DNA of 64,000 nucleotides from Xanthomonas sp. CFBP 8443 (GCF_025666195.1 NZ_CP102592.1:4340001-4404000), one strand, 5' to 3'; shown: positions 35,572 to 47,919, counted from the stretch's first letter. Translations and numbers: made by a program. Notes: generated by a model from the sequence alone, not told the origin.

Positions 35572-36840
35572 TCATGCCGGCGCTGGCGCTGCCGCAACGT
35601 CCGCCGCCGGCATCCCGGCCACCGGCAGCAACTGCTTGCGGAAGCCCACCCACAGCGCCAGCGACAGCAGCGAGACGCCGCCGAGCAGCAGGAACGCGGT
35701 ACGGTAGCCGAAGTCCTGCGCGATCCAGCCGCCCAGCGCCGGGCTCAGCGCCGCGCCGATGCCTTGCACGGTCATCACCGCGCCCTGGCCGACGTTGACC
35801 CGGCCGGTGCCCTGCAGCAGCCGCGCCACCAGCGCCGGCACCACCACGCTCTGCAGGCCGGCGCCGATCCCGTCGAGGATCTGCACCGGGAACACGCCCC
35901 AGCTGTGGATCAGGCTGGCCGCGATCAGGCCGCGCAGCGGCAGCGCCAGGAAGGTCAGCAGCATCACCCACCAGTGCCCGCGCACGCGGATCAGGCGCAT
36001 CGCCGGCAGCGAGGCCACCACCATCGTCGATTGCGCGACGATGATCGTGGTGGCCGTCAGCGCACTGGGATCGCCCTGGTGTGCGGCGACCACGGCCATG
36101 CCGTACAGCGGCAGCATCGCCGCATTGCCCAGGTGGAACAGCGCCAGCGCCGTCGCCAGCACCAGCAGCGGCTTGCAGGTCAGCAGCACCGACCAGCCGC
36201 TGGCGTGGTCCGCGCCGTGCACGCCGGCATCGGCCAGGCCGCGCGCGGCACGATGGTCGATCGCATCGCGCGGGATCAGCAGCACCGAGGCGATCGCCAG
36301 CACGCCGAAGCAACCGGTCAGCGCGAACACCGCGCCGAAGCCGAATTTCCAGCCGAGCAGGCCGGCCAGCGCTGCCGCAACCACGTTGCCGGCATGGCTG
36401 CCGACCTGGTTGCGCGCGATCTGGTGATCGAACCCGGCCTGTCGCACCAGCCCCAGGGTGATGCCCGACAGCGCCGGACCCAGCGCCGCGGCGGCGAGCG
36501 CGGTCATCACCTGCGCGGCCACCACACCGGCGAAGCTCGGCGCCCACCACAGCAGCGCCGAGGCCAGCAGGATCAGCGTGCAACCGACCACCACGATGCT
36601 GCGCTTGCGCCGGGTCGCATCGACCAGCGCGCCGCCGGGCGTGGTCGCGAGCATGCCGGCGATGCCGCCCACGCTCATCACCGAGCCGATCGCCGCCACC
36701 GACCAGCCCTTGGATTGCAGGAACACGCTCAGGAACGGGCCGAGCCCGTCCTGCACGTCGGCCAGGGTGAAGTTCAGCGCCTCCAGCGCACGCGTGCCGC
36801 GCGGGCGGACGCCGGACACTGCGGCCGGCAGCGCGCTCAT
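35572..36840 (-). CDS. MFS transporter
   Basis: 422-aa inner-membrane protein with about 12 hydrophobic helices and a major-facilitator loop after helix 2 (GGALVDATRRKRSIVVVGC). The N-terminus (RALEALNFTLADVQDGLGPF, SVFLQSKGWSVAAIGSVMSV) resembles a group of MFS permeases of unassigned substrate common in proteobacteria. It converges on the CysG-like gene with 33 bases between stops and is probably unrelated to nitrate. Substrate unknown. Confidence 0.85.
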   Translation of the reverse strand: MSALPAAVSGVRPRGTRALEALNFTLADVQDGLGPFLSVFLQSKGWSVAAIGSVMSVGGIAGMLATTPGGALVDATRRKRSIVVVGCTLILLASALLWWAPSFAGVVAAQVMTALAAAALGPALSGITLGLVRQAGFDHQIARNQVGSHAGNVVAAALAGLLGWKFGFGAVFALTGCFGVLAIASVLLIPRDAIDHRAARGLADAGVHGADHASGWSVLLTCKPLLVLATALALFHLGNAAMLPLYGMAVVAAHQGDPSALTATTIIVAQSTMVVASLPAMRLIRVRGHWWVMLLTFLALPLRGLIAASLIHSWGVFPVQILDGIGAGLQSVVVPALVARLLQGTGRVNVGQGAVMTVQGIGAALSPALGGWIAQDFGYRTAFLLLGGVSLLSLALWVGFRKQLLPVAGMPAADVAAAPAPA

Positions 36841-36947
36841 CGCCGCACCGCGCTGCGAGCGGAAAGGAGCGGCAAAGCCGAGCGATGTGCGCAGTGGAAA
36901 CGTGGCATGCGATGTCCTGGAAGTGCCGCCGCGAGGGCCAAGGAGGA

Positions 36948-37130
36948 CTCGAAAACTTGCGCGACGCAGGCGAACGCGTTGCTGCGGCCGCGCTTGCGCT
37001 ATCCGGCTCAGCGCCAGGGTTCGGGCTGGAGAAACACACGATGGCGCTCTGACGCGCCTGCGACGGCCGCGACGAATTCGAGAACGTTGCGCGATGCAGG
37101 CGGTCGCGTCGCCGCGACCGCCGCTGCGCT
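36948..37130. repeat. two imperfect direct repeats of about 55 bp
   Basis: 36948-37000 and 37076-37130 share the order CTCGAAAAC/TTCGAGAAC, TTGCGCG(A)CGCAGGCG, GCG and CGCTGCGCT, with several differences. They lie in the 297-base gap between the MFS gene and the repeat-protein pair. No gene is supported in this gap. Confidence 0.4.
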
Positions 37131-37137
37131 GCGCGGT

Positions 37138-37767
37138 TCAGTGCTTGGATTTGGGTTTTGGCTTGGGCTTGTCGGCATCGTGCGGCTTGGGCGGATGCGG
37201 CTTGGGCGCGATCGGCTGCAATGCCGCCGGCGTGGCGCCGACCGCCTGCGCGTGGATCACCGTGCCATGCGGCAACACCAGTGCGTGGCCTTCCACCGCC
37301 AGCGGCTGGCCCACGGCCAGCCAGTTCGCCAGCGCGTCGGCGGCGTGCGGGGGGAACCGCACGATGCAGTCGTCGTCGAGCAGCGCGCCGTGCACCTGTC
37401 CGTGCGGGCCGTGCAGCAGGCGCGCGACGACGCCGCTGTGCCGGGTCTTCGCCGGCTTCTCGTGCTTTTCCGGTTTCCTGGCCGGCGTGTGCTCGGCATG
37501 CGGCCCGCGGTCGGCGATGCGCTTGCCGCCGTCGGGATCGATCGCCAGCGCGACCAGCATGTCCGCGCCGTAGGGTTTGAGCCCGCGCACGCCGAGCGCG
37601 GCGCCGGGCTTGAGCGTCTTCAGCAGTTGCGCCGACAGGTGCGGCGCGGTGTGCACCTCGGTGCCGTCGTCGAGCAGCAGGCCATCGACCTCGGCCTTGG
37701 GATTGAGCAGGAAGCGGGCGAGCGTGCCGCGGGTTTCCGGCAGGAAATCGGGATCGACCCAATGCAT
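37138..37767 (-). CDS. repeat protein, paralogue of the next gene, unknown
   Basis: 209 aa without a signal peptide. It holds two copies of a roughly 65-residue unit, at residues 14-76 and 111-176, each running G-x-[VL]-x-R-[FL]-L-x-x-P then G-x-x-L-x-D and a PH pair (ARFLLNPKAEVDGLLLDDGT; ARLLHGPHGQVHGALLDDD). A charged linker (RKPEKHEKPAKTRH) joins them and a Lys/Pro-rich tail (PKPHPPKPHDADKPKPKPK) ends the protein. The unit looks like a small beta-barrel of OB type, but this is inference. Start at MHWVDPD with GGAG 9 bases upstream. Tandem with an exported paralogue, 99 bases away. Function unknown. Confidence 0.75.
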   Translation of the reverse strand: MHWVDPDFLPETRGTLARFLLNPKAEVDGLLLDDGTEVHTAPHLSAQLLKTLKPGAALGVRGLKPYGADMLVALAIDPDGGKRIADRGPHAEHTPARKPEKHEKPAKTRHSGVVARLLHGPHGQVHGALLDDDCIVRFPPHAADALANWLAVGQPLAVEGHALVLPHGTVIHAQAVGATPAALQPIAPKPHPPKPHDADKPKPKPKSKH

Positions 37768-37866
37768 GGCGTTACTCCAATGAAGGAAGGTGGGGACCGG
37801 CGTCACGCCGGTGGCGGCGCCCGCCGCGAGGCAGGGCGCCGCCATCGCACGACCAAGCGCAGGCGA

Positions 37867-38664
37867 TCAGCGCGGCGCCGGCAGTGGCACCGGCGGCACT
37901 GCCGGCGCGGCGGGACCGGCCGGCGGCGGTGGCGCGGCCGGCGGCACCGGCGGTGCGGGCGGCGCGAACAGGGTGCGCTGCGTGGCGCGATCGCGGCCGA
38001 GCTGGGTCGCTTCCAGCGAGCGCCCCGCCGCGGTGGCCACGCCGAAGCCGCTGACGCTCAGCGGCGCACCAACGCGCAGCAGCGCATCGTTCTGCATGGC
38101 CACGTGCGGTGGCATCCGCACCACGGTGCCGTCGCTGAGCAACACGCCGGCGGTCTCGCCGCGCGGGCCGTAGACCAGGCGCTCGATGCGACCTTCGGCC
38201 TGCATCGGATTCAACGCAGGCGGGGTCGGCGGCGCCGGCGGGCCGGCCAGTGGATTCGGCGGGCGGTCCACCACCTGCTGGCCGCTGCGCCGCGTGCCGA
38301 TCGCACTGGCCTGCAGCAACGGCAGCGTGCCCAGGCGATAGCCCTGCACGGTCACCGCATCGCCACGGCGTACCGCGGCCTGCAACTCGGCCGACAGGTG
38401 CGGCGGAAAGCCGACCTGGGTGCCGTCGCGCAGCCACAGCCCGTCGACATCGCCGTTGGGATTGAGCATGAAGCGCTCGACCGTGCCCTCGACGCGCACC
38501 GGTGCGGCCGCGACCGACGCGGCAGGCGGCGGTGGCGGTGCGGGCGCCGCAGGCGGGACCGGCGGCGGCGCAGCGGCGGCGACCGCGGGGGATGCCGGCA
38601 CCTGCGCGACGGCAGTGGCGGCGGCAATGGCCAGCGAGAAAGCGAGTGCGCTGCGACGGATCAT
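37867..38664 (-). CDS. exported proline-rich repeat protein, unknown
   Basis: 265 aa. Signal peptide (residues 1-20, RRSALAFSLAIAAATAVA), then a Pro/Ala-rich stretch (25-55). Two copies of the 65-residue unit of the neighbouring gene follow: 58-123 (VERFMLNPNGDVDGLWLRDG, then PPHLSAEL) and 156-222 (IERLVYGPRGETAGVLLSDG, then PPHVAMQN). A second Pro-rich tail ends it. Probably periplasmic. The two genes arose by duplication of a gene that already had two units, because the first units resemble each other more than they do the second units. No known function. Confidence 0.78.
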   Translation of the reverse strand: MIRRSALAFSLAIAAATAVAQVPASPAVAAAAPPPVPPAAPAPPPPPAASVAAAPVRVEGTVERFMLNPNGDVDGLWLRDGTQVGFPPHLSAELQAAVRRGDAVTVQGYRLGTLPLLQASAIGTRRSGQQVVDRPPNPLAGPPAPPTPPALNPMQAEGRIERLVYGPRGETAGVLLSDGTVVRMPPHVAMQNDALLRVGAPLSVSGFGVATAAGRSLEATQLGRDRATQRTLFAPPAPPVPPAAPPPPAGPAAPAVPPVPLPAPR

Positions 38665-38887
38665 CGGAAGTCTCCAGGGCGGCAAAGGGTTGGCCGCCTG
38701 TGGAGCTAGGAACGCAGCATCCGTGCCAAGTTCCAAGCAGTTGATATGCAAGGAATCGCGCTTGCGGACGGGAACGCTGGGTGTCTGCGCTTCATCCACT
38801 GGCGTCCGCTTTACGGACAGGCGTGGTGCCTGGAATGGGACGTTTGCGCGTTGGTGTTCGTTCGTTTGCTGGTCCGCGTGCTGGTGG

Positions 38888-39052
38888 GAGTGCGCCTGGT
38901 GACTGGGCGCTTGGCTTGACAGGCTTGCGGAGGGTGTCTGTCGCGGCTGAAGCCGCTCCTACATGGGCGTGGCTGCTGTGGCTTGGGCCGGGCGTTTGGC
39001 CGCATTGGGCTTGCGCGTACCTGGGCATGACCGGTGCGACGTCATTGTCAGG
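38888..39052. repeat. 165-bp direct repeat, copy A, containing a REP
   Basis: First of two tandem copies with a period of 183 bases. It begins GAGTGCGCCTGGTGACTGGG, has a REP core at 38940-38963 (GTCGCGGCTGAAGCCGCTCC) and ends GTCATTGTCAGG. It is non-coding. The remainder of 38665-39312 shows no gene. Confidence 0.85.
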
Positions 39053-39070
39053 ATCGGCGTGCTGGAGGAA

Positions 39071-39234
39071 GAGTGCGCCTGGTGACTGGGCGCTTGGCTT
39101 GGCAGGCTTGCGGAGGGTGTCTGTCGCGGCTGAAGCCGCTCCTACATGGGCGTGGCTGCTGTGGCTTGGGTAGGGCGTCTGGCCGCGTTGGGCTTGGGCA
39201 TACCTGGGCGTAAGTGTGCGGCGTCGTTGCCAGG
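39071..39234. repeat. 165-bp direct repeat, copy B, containing a REP
   Basis: Second copy, nearly identical over most of its length, with the REP core at 39123-39146 and end GTCGTTGCCAGG. The REP in both copies has the same orientation, unlike the head-to-head pairs at 10.9-11.3 kb. The copies lie downstream of the two-component operon and could shield its mRNA 3' end. Confidence 0.85.
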
Positions 39235-39312
39235 AGACGGAGGCGCGTCCGCTTCATCGCGACGCGAGTGCGCTGCGCTCTCGCGGCAGCGACAGCGACA
39301 GCGACAGCGTGG

Positions 39313-42071
<2,759 letters not shown>

Positions 42072-42156
42072 GGTCCACCGGGGGCGCGAAAGTCGGAAAG
42101 ATAGCAGCCCGCCCCACGCCGCCGCGCTGTGCGGGCGCGCTGCCGCCGTCCGCCGC

Positions 42157-43881
42157 TCAGCGCAGGTTGGTCTTGACCAGTTCGACGACCTCGTCGCCGC
42201 GCCCGCTCATCACCGCGCGCAGCAGGTACAGGCCCATGCCCTTGGCCTGCTCGAGCTTGATCGCCGGCGGGATCACCAGCTCCTGGGTGGCCACGCGCAC
42301 GTCGACCAGCACCGGCCCGGGATGCGCGAAGGCCTGGCGCAGCGCCGGCTCCAGCTGCGCCGATTCGTCCACGCGCAGGCCGAGGATGCCCATCGCGTTG
42401 CTCATCGCCGCGAAGTCCGGGTTGCTCAGGTCGGTACCGGTGTCCAGGTAGCCGGCCGACTTCATCTCCATCGCGACGAAGCCGAGCGAGCCGTTGTTGT
42501 AGACCACCACCTTCACCGGCAGGCCCAGCTGCGCCAGGGTGATGAAGTCGCCCATCAGCATGGTGAAGCCGCCGTCGCCGGACAGCGAGATCACCTGCCG
42601 CCGCGGGAACTGCGCCTGCGCGCCCAGCGCCTGCGGCATCGCGTTGGCCATCGAGCCGTGGTTGAACGAGCCGAGCAGGCGGCGCTTGCCGTTCATGGTC
42701 AGGTAGCGCGCCGCCCACACCGTCGGCGTGCCGACGTCGCAGCTGAAGATCGCATCCTCGTCGGCCAGCGCATCGATCATCCGGGTCACGAACTGCGGGT
42801 GCAGCGGCTCGCCGGGCGCGGCGGCCACGGCCAGGTCGTCGAGGCCTGCGCGCGCCTTGCGGTAATGCGCCAGCGACTTGTCCAGGAAGCCGCGCTGTTC
42901 GCGCCGCTGCAGTTTCGGCAGCAACGCGGCGATGGTCTCGCGCACGTCGGCGGCGATGCCCAGTTGCAGCGGCGTGCGCCGGCCCAGCGCGGACGGGTCG
43001 CGGTCGACCTGCACGATGGCCGCGTCCTTCGGATAGAACTGGCGGTACGGGAAATCGGTGCCGAGCATCAGCAGCGTGTCGCAGTTGAGCATGGCCTGGT
43101 AGCCGGAGCTGAAACCGATCAGCCCGGTCATGCCGACGTCGAACGGGTTGTCCCATTCCACGTGTTCCTTGCCGCGCAACGCATGCACGATCGGCGCGCC
43201 GAGCAGGTCGGCCAGCGCCACCAGTTCATCGTGCGCGCCGGCGCAGCCGCTGCCGCACAGCAGCGTGGTCGCCTCGCTCGCCTGCAGCAGCTCGGCCAGG
43301 CGCTCCACGTCGGCGTCGGCCGGCAGGATCCGCGGCGGCGCCAGCGCCGGCCAGGCGGTCGGCGTGTCCTTGGGCACTTCCTGCAGCGCCACGTCGCCGG
43401 GAATCACCACCACCGCCACCCCCTGCTTCAGGATCGCGGTGCGCATCGCCCGGTGCAGCACCTCCGGCATCTGCGCCGGATTGGTGACCAGCTCGACGTA
43501 GTGGCTGCATTCGCGGAACAGTTCCTGCGGATGGGTTTCCTGGAAATAGCCCAGGCCGATCTCCGAGGACGGAATGTGCGCGGCGATCGCCAGCACCGGC
43601 TGGTGGCTGCGGTGGCAGTCGAACAGGCCATTGATCAGGTGCAGGTTGCCTGGGCCGCAGCTGCCGGCGCAGACCGCGAGCTTGCCGCTCAGCGCCGCCT
43701 CTGCGCCAGCGGCGAACGCGGCTACCTCCTCGTGGCGCACGTGCATCCACTCGATGCTGTCCATCTGCCGCAAGGCGTCGGTGAGCCCGTTGAGGCTGTC
43801 GCCGGTGACCCCCCAGATGCGCTCGACCCCGGCGCTGTGCAGGGTTTCGGCGAGCAGGCGGGCCATGGTCGGCTTGGACAT
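42157..43881 (-). CDS. poxB: pyruvate dehydrogenase (quinone), thiamine-dependent
   Basis: 574 aa, the size of E. coli PoxB (572). ThDP- and FAD-dependent peripheral membrane enzyme converting pyruvate to acetate and CO2 and passing electrons to ubiquinone. N-terminal pyrimidine-binding domain with the catalytic Glu in [20 protein letters not shown], central FAD domain ([20 protein letters not shown]), and C-terminal pyrophosphate domain with [20 protein letters not shown] and VVYNN. Start at [10 protein letters not shown] because GGAG stands 6 bases before it. No operon partner is obvious. Confidence 0.92.
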   Translation of the reverse strand: MSKPTMARLLAETLHSAGVERIWGVTGDSLNGLTDALRQMDSIEWMHVRHEEVAAFAAGAEAALSGKLAVCAGSCGPGNLHLINGLFDCHRSHQPVLAIAAHIPSSEIGLGYFQETHPQELFRECSHYVELVTNPAQMPEVLHRAMRTAILKQGVAVVVIPGDVALQEVPKDTPTAWPALAPPRILPADADVERLAELLQASEATTLLCGSGCAGAHDELVALADLLGAPIVHALRGKEHVEWDNPFDVGMTGLIGFSSGYQAMLNCDTLLMLGTDFPYRQFYPKDAAIVQVDRDPSALGRRTPLQLGIAADVRETIAALLPKLQRREQRGFLDKSLAHYRKARAGLDDLAVAAAPGEPLHPQFVTRMIDALADEDAIFSCDVGTPTVWAARYLTMNGKRRLLGSFNHGSMANAMPQALGAQAQFPRRQVISLSGDGGFTMLMGDFITLAQLGLPVKVVVYNNGSLGFVAMEMKSAGYLDTGTDLSNPDFAAMSNAMGILGLRVDESAQLEPALRQAFAHPGPVLVDVRVATQELVIPPAIKLEQAKGMGLYLLRAVMSGRGDEVVELVKTNLR

Positions 43882-43997
43882 GATCATCTCCACGAAAGAA
43901 GCGGAGATGCTGGCACGCGATCCGTTACACGCGCGTGCTCCCGAAACGCCCGGCCGGCGCACGTGGGCCGGCTAAGGACCGGCCGCGGCGGCGGCGC

Positions 43998-44357
43998 TCA
44001 GTCCTTGTCGCGATCCTCGGCGCGTTCGTCGCGGCCGCCACCGTCGCCGCTGGCGTCCTCGTGGTAGCCGCCAGTCGCGGGCTTGCCGTGCGCGCCGCCG
44101 GCGTGCTCGCCGGTGGCTGCATAGGTGCCGCCCTGGCCGAAGTTCGGTTGGGTGCGGCCGCTGCGGTCGGCGCCCGGATCGTCGGCGTCGGTGTCCGGGA
44201 GGCCCTGCGCGTCCTGCCGCGGCGCGGTGCGCGACGGCACGTCGCGTCCGCGTCCGCGCGGCACGCCGCTGTCCTCTGCAACGTCGGCGGTACCGCCGCG
44301 GTAGCCGGCCTGGCGGATATCGTGATCGCCCAGCGGGCGGGAATCATGGTCGCTCAT
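43998..44357 (-). CDS. hydrophilic glycine/aspartate-rich protein, unknown
   Basis: 119 aa, almost entirely Gly, Asp, Arg, Ala and Thr with no hydrophobic core (HDIRQAGYRGGTADVAEDSG, GGYHEDASGDGGGRDERAED), so probably disordered. Strong ribosome-binding site (GAGGAGACC) before the ATG supports translation. Proteins of this composition in Xanthomonadaceae often sit among general-stress genes, as here, but no activity can be named. Confidence 0.6.
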   Translation of the reverse strand: MSDHDSRPLGDHDIRQAGYRGGTADVAEDSGVPRGRGRDVPSRTAPRQDAQGLPDTDADDPGADRSGRTQPNFGQGGTYAATGEHAGGAHGKPATGGYHEDASGDGGGRDERAEDRDKD

Positions 44358-44655
44358 GAAGGTCTCCTCGATGAATCGGATGCCGTGCCGCGGGAGGCGG
44401 CGTGCGACCAAGCCTAGGCATGCATGCGTTAGCGACGGCGCAAGGCGCGATGAAGACGGCGCGAGCGCGGGTTACGCGCCATGACGTCATCGCCGACACG
44501 GTGGGGGCAGCACCTTTGCATGCCCTATCGTGCATCCCGATCCGTGGACGCCTACGCACGCAGAAGACCCATGCACGGCGCGGTCGCATGCCTTCCACGC
44601 CGTGCTAACCGGCGGTCGCAGACGATCCGGATTCGTCATCCCGCAGGAGCCGAAC

Positions 44656-44892
44656 ATGAGTGGCCTACTTTGGAAACTGGCGGTCGCCGGAACCGTTGTC
44701 GCAGCGGCCAGGGCGTACCGTCGTCGCAGCACCGCGCAGAAACCCGCGGCGTTTTCGCAAGACGGCGCATACCGTGCCGTGCCGGACGACGGCACGTTCA
44801 CGCCGCCGCACGGCGACGTGGTCTCCGCCACCGACGAGCAGCGTGGCGGAGAGAACGCGGCCGGCCTGTATACCGGACCAGCGCTGACATAA
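44656..44892 (+). CDS. small protein with one N-terminal membrane helix
   Basis: 78 aa. Residues 3-20 (GLLWKLAVAGTVVAAARA) form a possible membrane anchor, followed by basic residues and a polar tail (SQDGAYRAVPDDGTFTPPHG). AGGAG lies 7 bases before the ATG. No family recognised. It is divergent from the disordered-protein gene across 298 bases that hold no other gene. Confidence 0.55.
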   Translation: MSGLLWKLAVAGTVVAAARAYRRRSTAQKPAAFSQDGAYRAVPDDGTFTPPHGDVVSATDEQRGGENAAGLYTGPALT

Positions 44893-45047
44893 GGCAGGAG
44901 CCAGCACACGTTCGTGCATCGAGCGAGCGGCGCCTCTTCAACGCGTGGATCCCGGGCATGTGCGCGCATCCGATTGGCGGAATCGGAGCCCACATGCCCG
45001 CTTTGCCGTTGTGGCACGCAAGATGCCTTGCGTTCGCCACGACGCAG

Positions 45048-45488
45048 TCAGTCGCCGTCAGGATCGTCCGGGCCTTTCGCATCGACAGGGTCGCGACGAT
45101 TCGAGCCACGCGAGCGCAACGCCTCTCCCGCCTTTTGCGCCAACGCCTCGTACTGCTTGCGGATCTCTTCCAGCCGCTTCTCGTCCAGCTCTTCCAGGTC
45201 GAGCAGTTCGTCGTTGGCCTTCGCGCTCACCCGGATCAGCTCGTCGAGCTTGATCTGCATCGCTGCGGTATCGGCGTTTTGGGTGTGCTGGATCAGGAAC
45301 ACCATCAGGAAGGTGATGATGGTGGTGCCGGTGTTGATCACCAACTGCCAGGTGTCGTTGAAGCCGAACACCGGGCCGCTGGCGCCCCACAGCACCACGA
45401 TGCCGAGCGCGATGCAGAACGTCCACGGCGTGCCGGCCGCATACGACGCCTTCTTGGCGACGACGTTGAACAGGTTGGCTGGTTTCAT
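45048..45488 (-). CDS. low-affinity iron permease family membrane protein
   Basis: 146 aa. Two membrane helices at about 22-42 (FCIALGIVVLWGASGPVFGF) and 48-66 (LVINTGTTIITFLMVFLIQH), the second ending in the hallmark QHTQNADTAAMQIKLDEL of the Pfam iron-permease/DUF family. A coiled-coil region (DLEELDEKRLEEIRKQYEAL) and acidic tail follow. Despite the family name, iron transport has not been shown for bacterial members of this length. Confidence 0.83.
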   Translation of the reverse strand: MKPANLFNVVAKKASYAAGTPWTFCIALGIVVLWGASGPVFGFNDTWQLVINTGTTIITFLMVFLIQHTQNADTAAMQIKLDELIRVSAKANDELLDLEELDEKRLEEIRKQYEALAQKAGEALRSRGSNRRDPVDAKGPDDPDGD

Positions 45489-45608
45489 CGCGGACCTCGC
45501 GCAGTCGAAGGAACCGACGCACCAGGCGAGGATGCGCGGGCAGTCAGGATGATCCGCAGCGCCGCGTGGATGAAGCGTCAATGATCCTGAATCCTGCAGC
45601 GGCGCATG

Positions 45609-45633
45609 AAAAAGGCGGGGGGTCCCCGCCTTT
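45609..45633 (-). terminator. intrinsic terminator of the desCB operon
   Basis: AAAGGCGGGG and CCCCGCCTTT form a perfect 10-bp stem with a 3-base loop. On the minus strand it is followed by TTTTT-C. It lies 25 bases after the desaturase stop codon, where an operon end is expected. Confidence 0.85.
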
Positions 45634-45657
45634 GGTTGCACGTCCTGCGCGTTGCGC

Positions 45658-46785
45658 TCAGCCGGTCTGTTGCGCGGCCTGCTGCCGCACTTGGCGCACC
45701 GGCCGCGGGCGGCTCGGGAAGGCGTGGCGCACGATCCGCCACATCACCTGGCCGAACTGGCGCGGCAGCGAGCCAGTGTTGTAGTGCTGGCCGTAGCGCG
45801 CGCAGATCGCCTTCACTTCCACCGCCAGCGCCGCGTATCGATTGGCCGGGATGTCCGGGTAGAAGTGGTGCTCGATCTGGTGGCTCAGGTTGCCCGACAG
45901 CACGTTCAGCAGCTTGCCGCCGGCCAGGTTGGAGGAACCGCGCAGCTGGCGCAGGTACCAGTGGCCGCGCGACTCGCCCTTGATCGACTCTTTCGGGAAT
46001 GTTTCCGCGTCGGCGGTGAAATGGCCGCAGAAGATGATCACGAAGGTCCAGATGCTGCGCAGCACGTTGGCGGCCAGGTTGCCCAGCAGCACCGGCAGGA
46101 AAAACGGGCCGGCCAGCGCCGGGAAGATCACGTAGTCCTTCAGGATCTGCCGGCCCATCTTGCGCCCGACCGGCAGGAAGGTGCGGCGCAGCTCGCCGCG
46201 CTTCATCTTGCCGGCGAACCAGCGGCCCAGGCGCAGGTCCTGGATCGCCACGCCCCATTCGAACAGCAGCGCGAACACCACCGCGATGAACGGCTGCGCC
46301 AGGTAGAACGGGCGCCAGCGCTGCTCGGGGAAGATCCGCAGCAGGCCGTAGCCGATGTCGTCGTCCATGCCGCGCACGTTGGTGTAGGTGTGGTGTTTGA
46401 AGTTGTGCGTCTTGCGCCAGTTGTCGCCGGTGGCGACGATGTCCCACTCGTAGGTGTTGCCGTTGAGCTGCGCATCGCCCATCCAGTCGTACTGGCCGTG
46501 CATCACGTTATGGCCCAGCTCCATGTTCTCCAGGATCTTGGACAGGGTCAGCAGCGCCACGCCGGCGATCCACGCCGGCCACAACACGCTGTGCACGAAC
46601 GCGCCCAGGAACAGCAGCGCGCGCCCGGCCAGGCCGGTGTAGCGCACCGCGGCGACGATGCGGCGGATGTAGCGCGCGTCGGCTTCGCCCAGAGTGGCCA
46701 CGGTGCGCACGCGCAGCGCATCGAGTTCGTCGCCGAAGGCTTGCAGGTCGGCCGGGGTCAGTGCGCGGTTGCGGGGAGCAGCCAT
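45658..46785 (-). CDS. desB: membrane fatty-acid desaturase (DesB-like)
   Basis: 375-aa di-iron acyl desaturase. Three histidine boxes: ELGHNVMH, HNFKHH and HQIEHHFYPD, with membrane helices between (LLFLGAFVHSVLWPAWIAGV, IWTFVIIFCGHFTADAETFP). It introduces a double bond into saturated acyl chains and needs electrons from the reductase encoded 11 bases upstream. Order and divergent regulator match the Pseudomonas aeruginosa desT-desCB locus, where DesB acts on acyl-CoA. Start at MAAPRNR. Confidence 0.9.
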   Translation of the reverse strand: MAAPRNRALTPADLQAFGDELDALRVRTVATLGEADARYIRRIVAAVRYTGLAGRALLFLGAFVHSVLWPAWIAGVALLTLSKILENMELGHNVMHGQYDWMGDAQLNGNTYEWDIVATGDNWRKTHNFKHHTYTNVRGMDDDIGYGLLRIFPEQRWRPFYLAQPFIAVVFALLFEWGVAIQDLRLGRWFAGKMKRGELRRTFLPVGRKMGRQILKDYVIFPALAGPFFLPVLLGNLAANVLRSIWTFVIIFCGHFTADAETFPKESIKGESRGHWYLRQLRGSSNLAGGKLLNVLSGNLSHQIEHHFYPDIPANRYAALAVEVKAICARYGQHYNTGSLPRQFGQVMWRIVRHAFPSRPRPVRQVRQQAAQQTG

Positions 46786-46796
46786 GGGGAAGTCCT

Positions 46797-47873
46797 TCAA
46801 AGGTCCAGGATCAGGTCGCTGCTGGCGCTGTTGATGCACAGCTTCAGCATCGAACCCGGTTCGGTGGCGTGTGCGCCGGTGAGCAGGTCGCGGGTCGCGC
46901 CGGACTGCTTGCCGCAGGCGCAGCTGTTGCAGATGCCCATGCGGCAGCCGTGCTTCGGGCGCAGGCCTTCGGCTTCCAGCGCGGTGAGCAGCGATTGCCC
47001 GCGCGGCAGCTGCAGCACGCGGCCGCTGCGCGCCAGGGTCACTGCGACCGTACCGTGTTCGGCATCGGCCAGCGGCGGCGTACTGAACGCCTCGGCCTGG
47101 AAGCGCGCGACGCTGCTCTCCAGGCGCGCACGTGCGGCCTGCACGAAGCCGCCCGGACCGCAGGCCAGCACCTGCGCCTGCTCCAGCCCGGCCAGGTGCG
47201 CCAGCGGCAGCGTGTCCACGCGCGGCGCCGGCGCAGCGCCTTCGCCGGTGACCGCCAGTTGCAGGCGGAACCGCGGGTGCGCGGCGGCCAGCGCCTGCAG
47301 TTCGTCGACGAAACACAACTGGTCGCGGCGCCGCGCCCAGTAGATCAGGTCCACGTCGGCCGGCATGCCGGCGTCGGCCAGTTGGCGCAGCAGCGCGCGC
47401 ATCGGGGTGATGCCGCTGCCGGCGGCCAGCAGCAACCAGCGTCCCTGCGGCGCGGCGGGCAGCACCATGTCGCCGAACGCCTGGCCCAGTTCGAACACCT
47501 CGCCGATCCGCGCGCCGTCGGCCAGGTACTGGCTGACACGGCCGCCATCGATCGCCTTGACCGTGATCGCCAGGCGCCCGCCCGGCAGCGGCGTGGGGCT
47601 GTAGCTGCGGGTCAGGCGGCGCCCGTCGATCTCCACGCCCAGCTGTACGTGCTGGCCGGCGCGCAGGCCGCGCCAGTGGCGGTTGGCCTTGAGGATCAGG
47701 GTCACCGCGTCGCTGCTGGCGCGCTCGCGCTGCAGCAGTCGCGCGCGCGGGCGCTGCCAGGTCCACAGCGGATGGATCCGCGTGGACCAGAAATCGAATA
47801 CCTCCGGCTGCACCCAGGCGCGCAGGGCGCGGGTGGCGGAGCGGGCGGAGGCAGGACGGCGGGCAGCGTTCAT
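46797..47873 (-). CDS. desC: ferredoxin-NAD(P)H reductase with 2Fe-2S domain (DesC-like)
   Basis: 358 aa. FAD-binding domain (LTRSYSPTPLPGGRLAITVK), NAD(P)H-binding domain (LLLAAGSGITPMRALLRQLA, then VLACGPGGFVQAA) and a C-terminal plant-type [2Fe-2S] ferredoxin domain (GCRMGICNSCACGKQSG with a final Cys in LKLCINS). It supplies reducing equivalents to the desaturase downstream. Start ATG is 93 bases from the divergent desT start, with the operator-like palindrome between. Confidence 0.9.
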   Translation of the reverse strand: MNAARRPASARSATRALRAWVQPEVFDFWSTRIHPLWTWQRPRARLLQRERASSDAVTLILKANRHWRGLRAGQHVQLGVEIDGRRLTRSYSPTPLPGGRLAITVKAIDGGRVSQYLADGARIGEVFELGQAFGDMVLPAAPQGRWLLLAAGSGITPMRALLRQLADAGMPADVDLIYWARRRDQLCFVDELQALAAAHPRFRLQLAVTGEGAAPAPRVDTLPLAHLAGLEQAQVLACGPGGFVQAARARLESSVARFQAEAFSTPPLADAEHGTVAVTLARSGRVLQLPRGQSLLTALEAEGLRPKHGCRMGICNSCACGKQSGATRDLLTGAHATEPGSMLKLCINSASSDLILDL

Positions 47874-47905
47874 GGGCCCACTATACAGGCGCAGATACAG
47901 ATGTC

Positions 47906-47919
47906 TATACAGTTGTATA
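47906..47919. promoter_or_regulatory. operator-like palindrome between desC and desT
   Basis: TATACA-GT-TGTATA is a perfect inverted repeat in the 92-base divergent promoter region; a further TATACA half-site lies at 47882-47887. TetR-type regulators of the FabR/DesT group bind such palindromes between divergent genes, so this is the probable DesT site. Binding is inferred. Confidence 0.6.
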
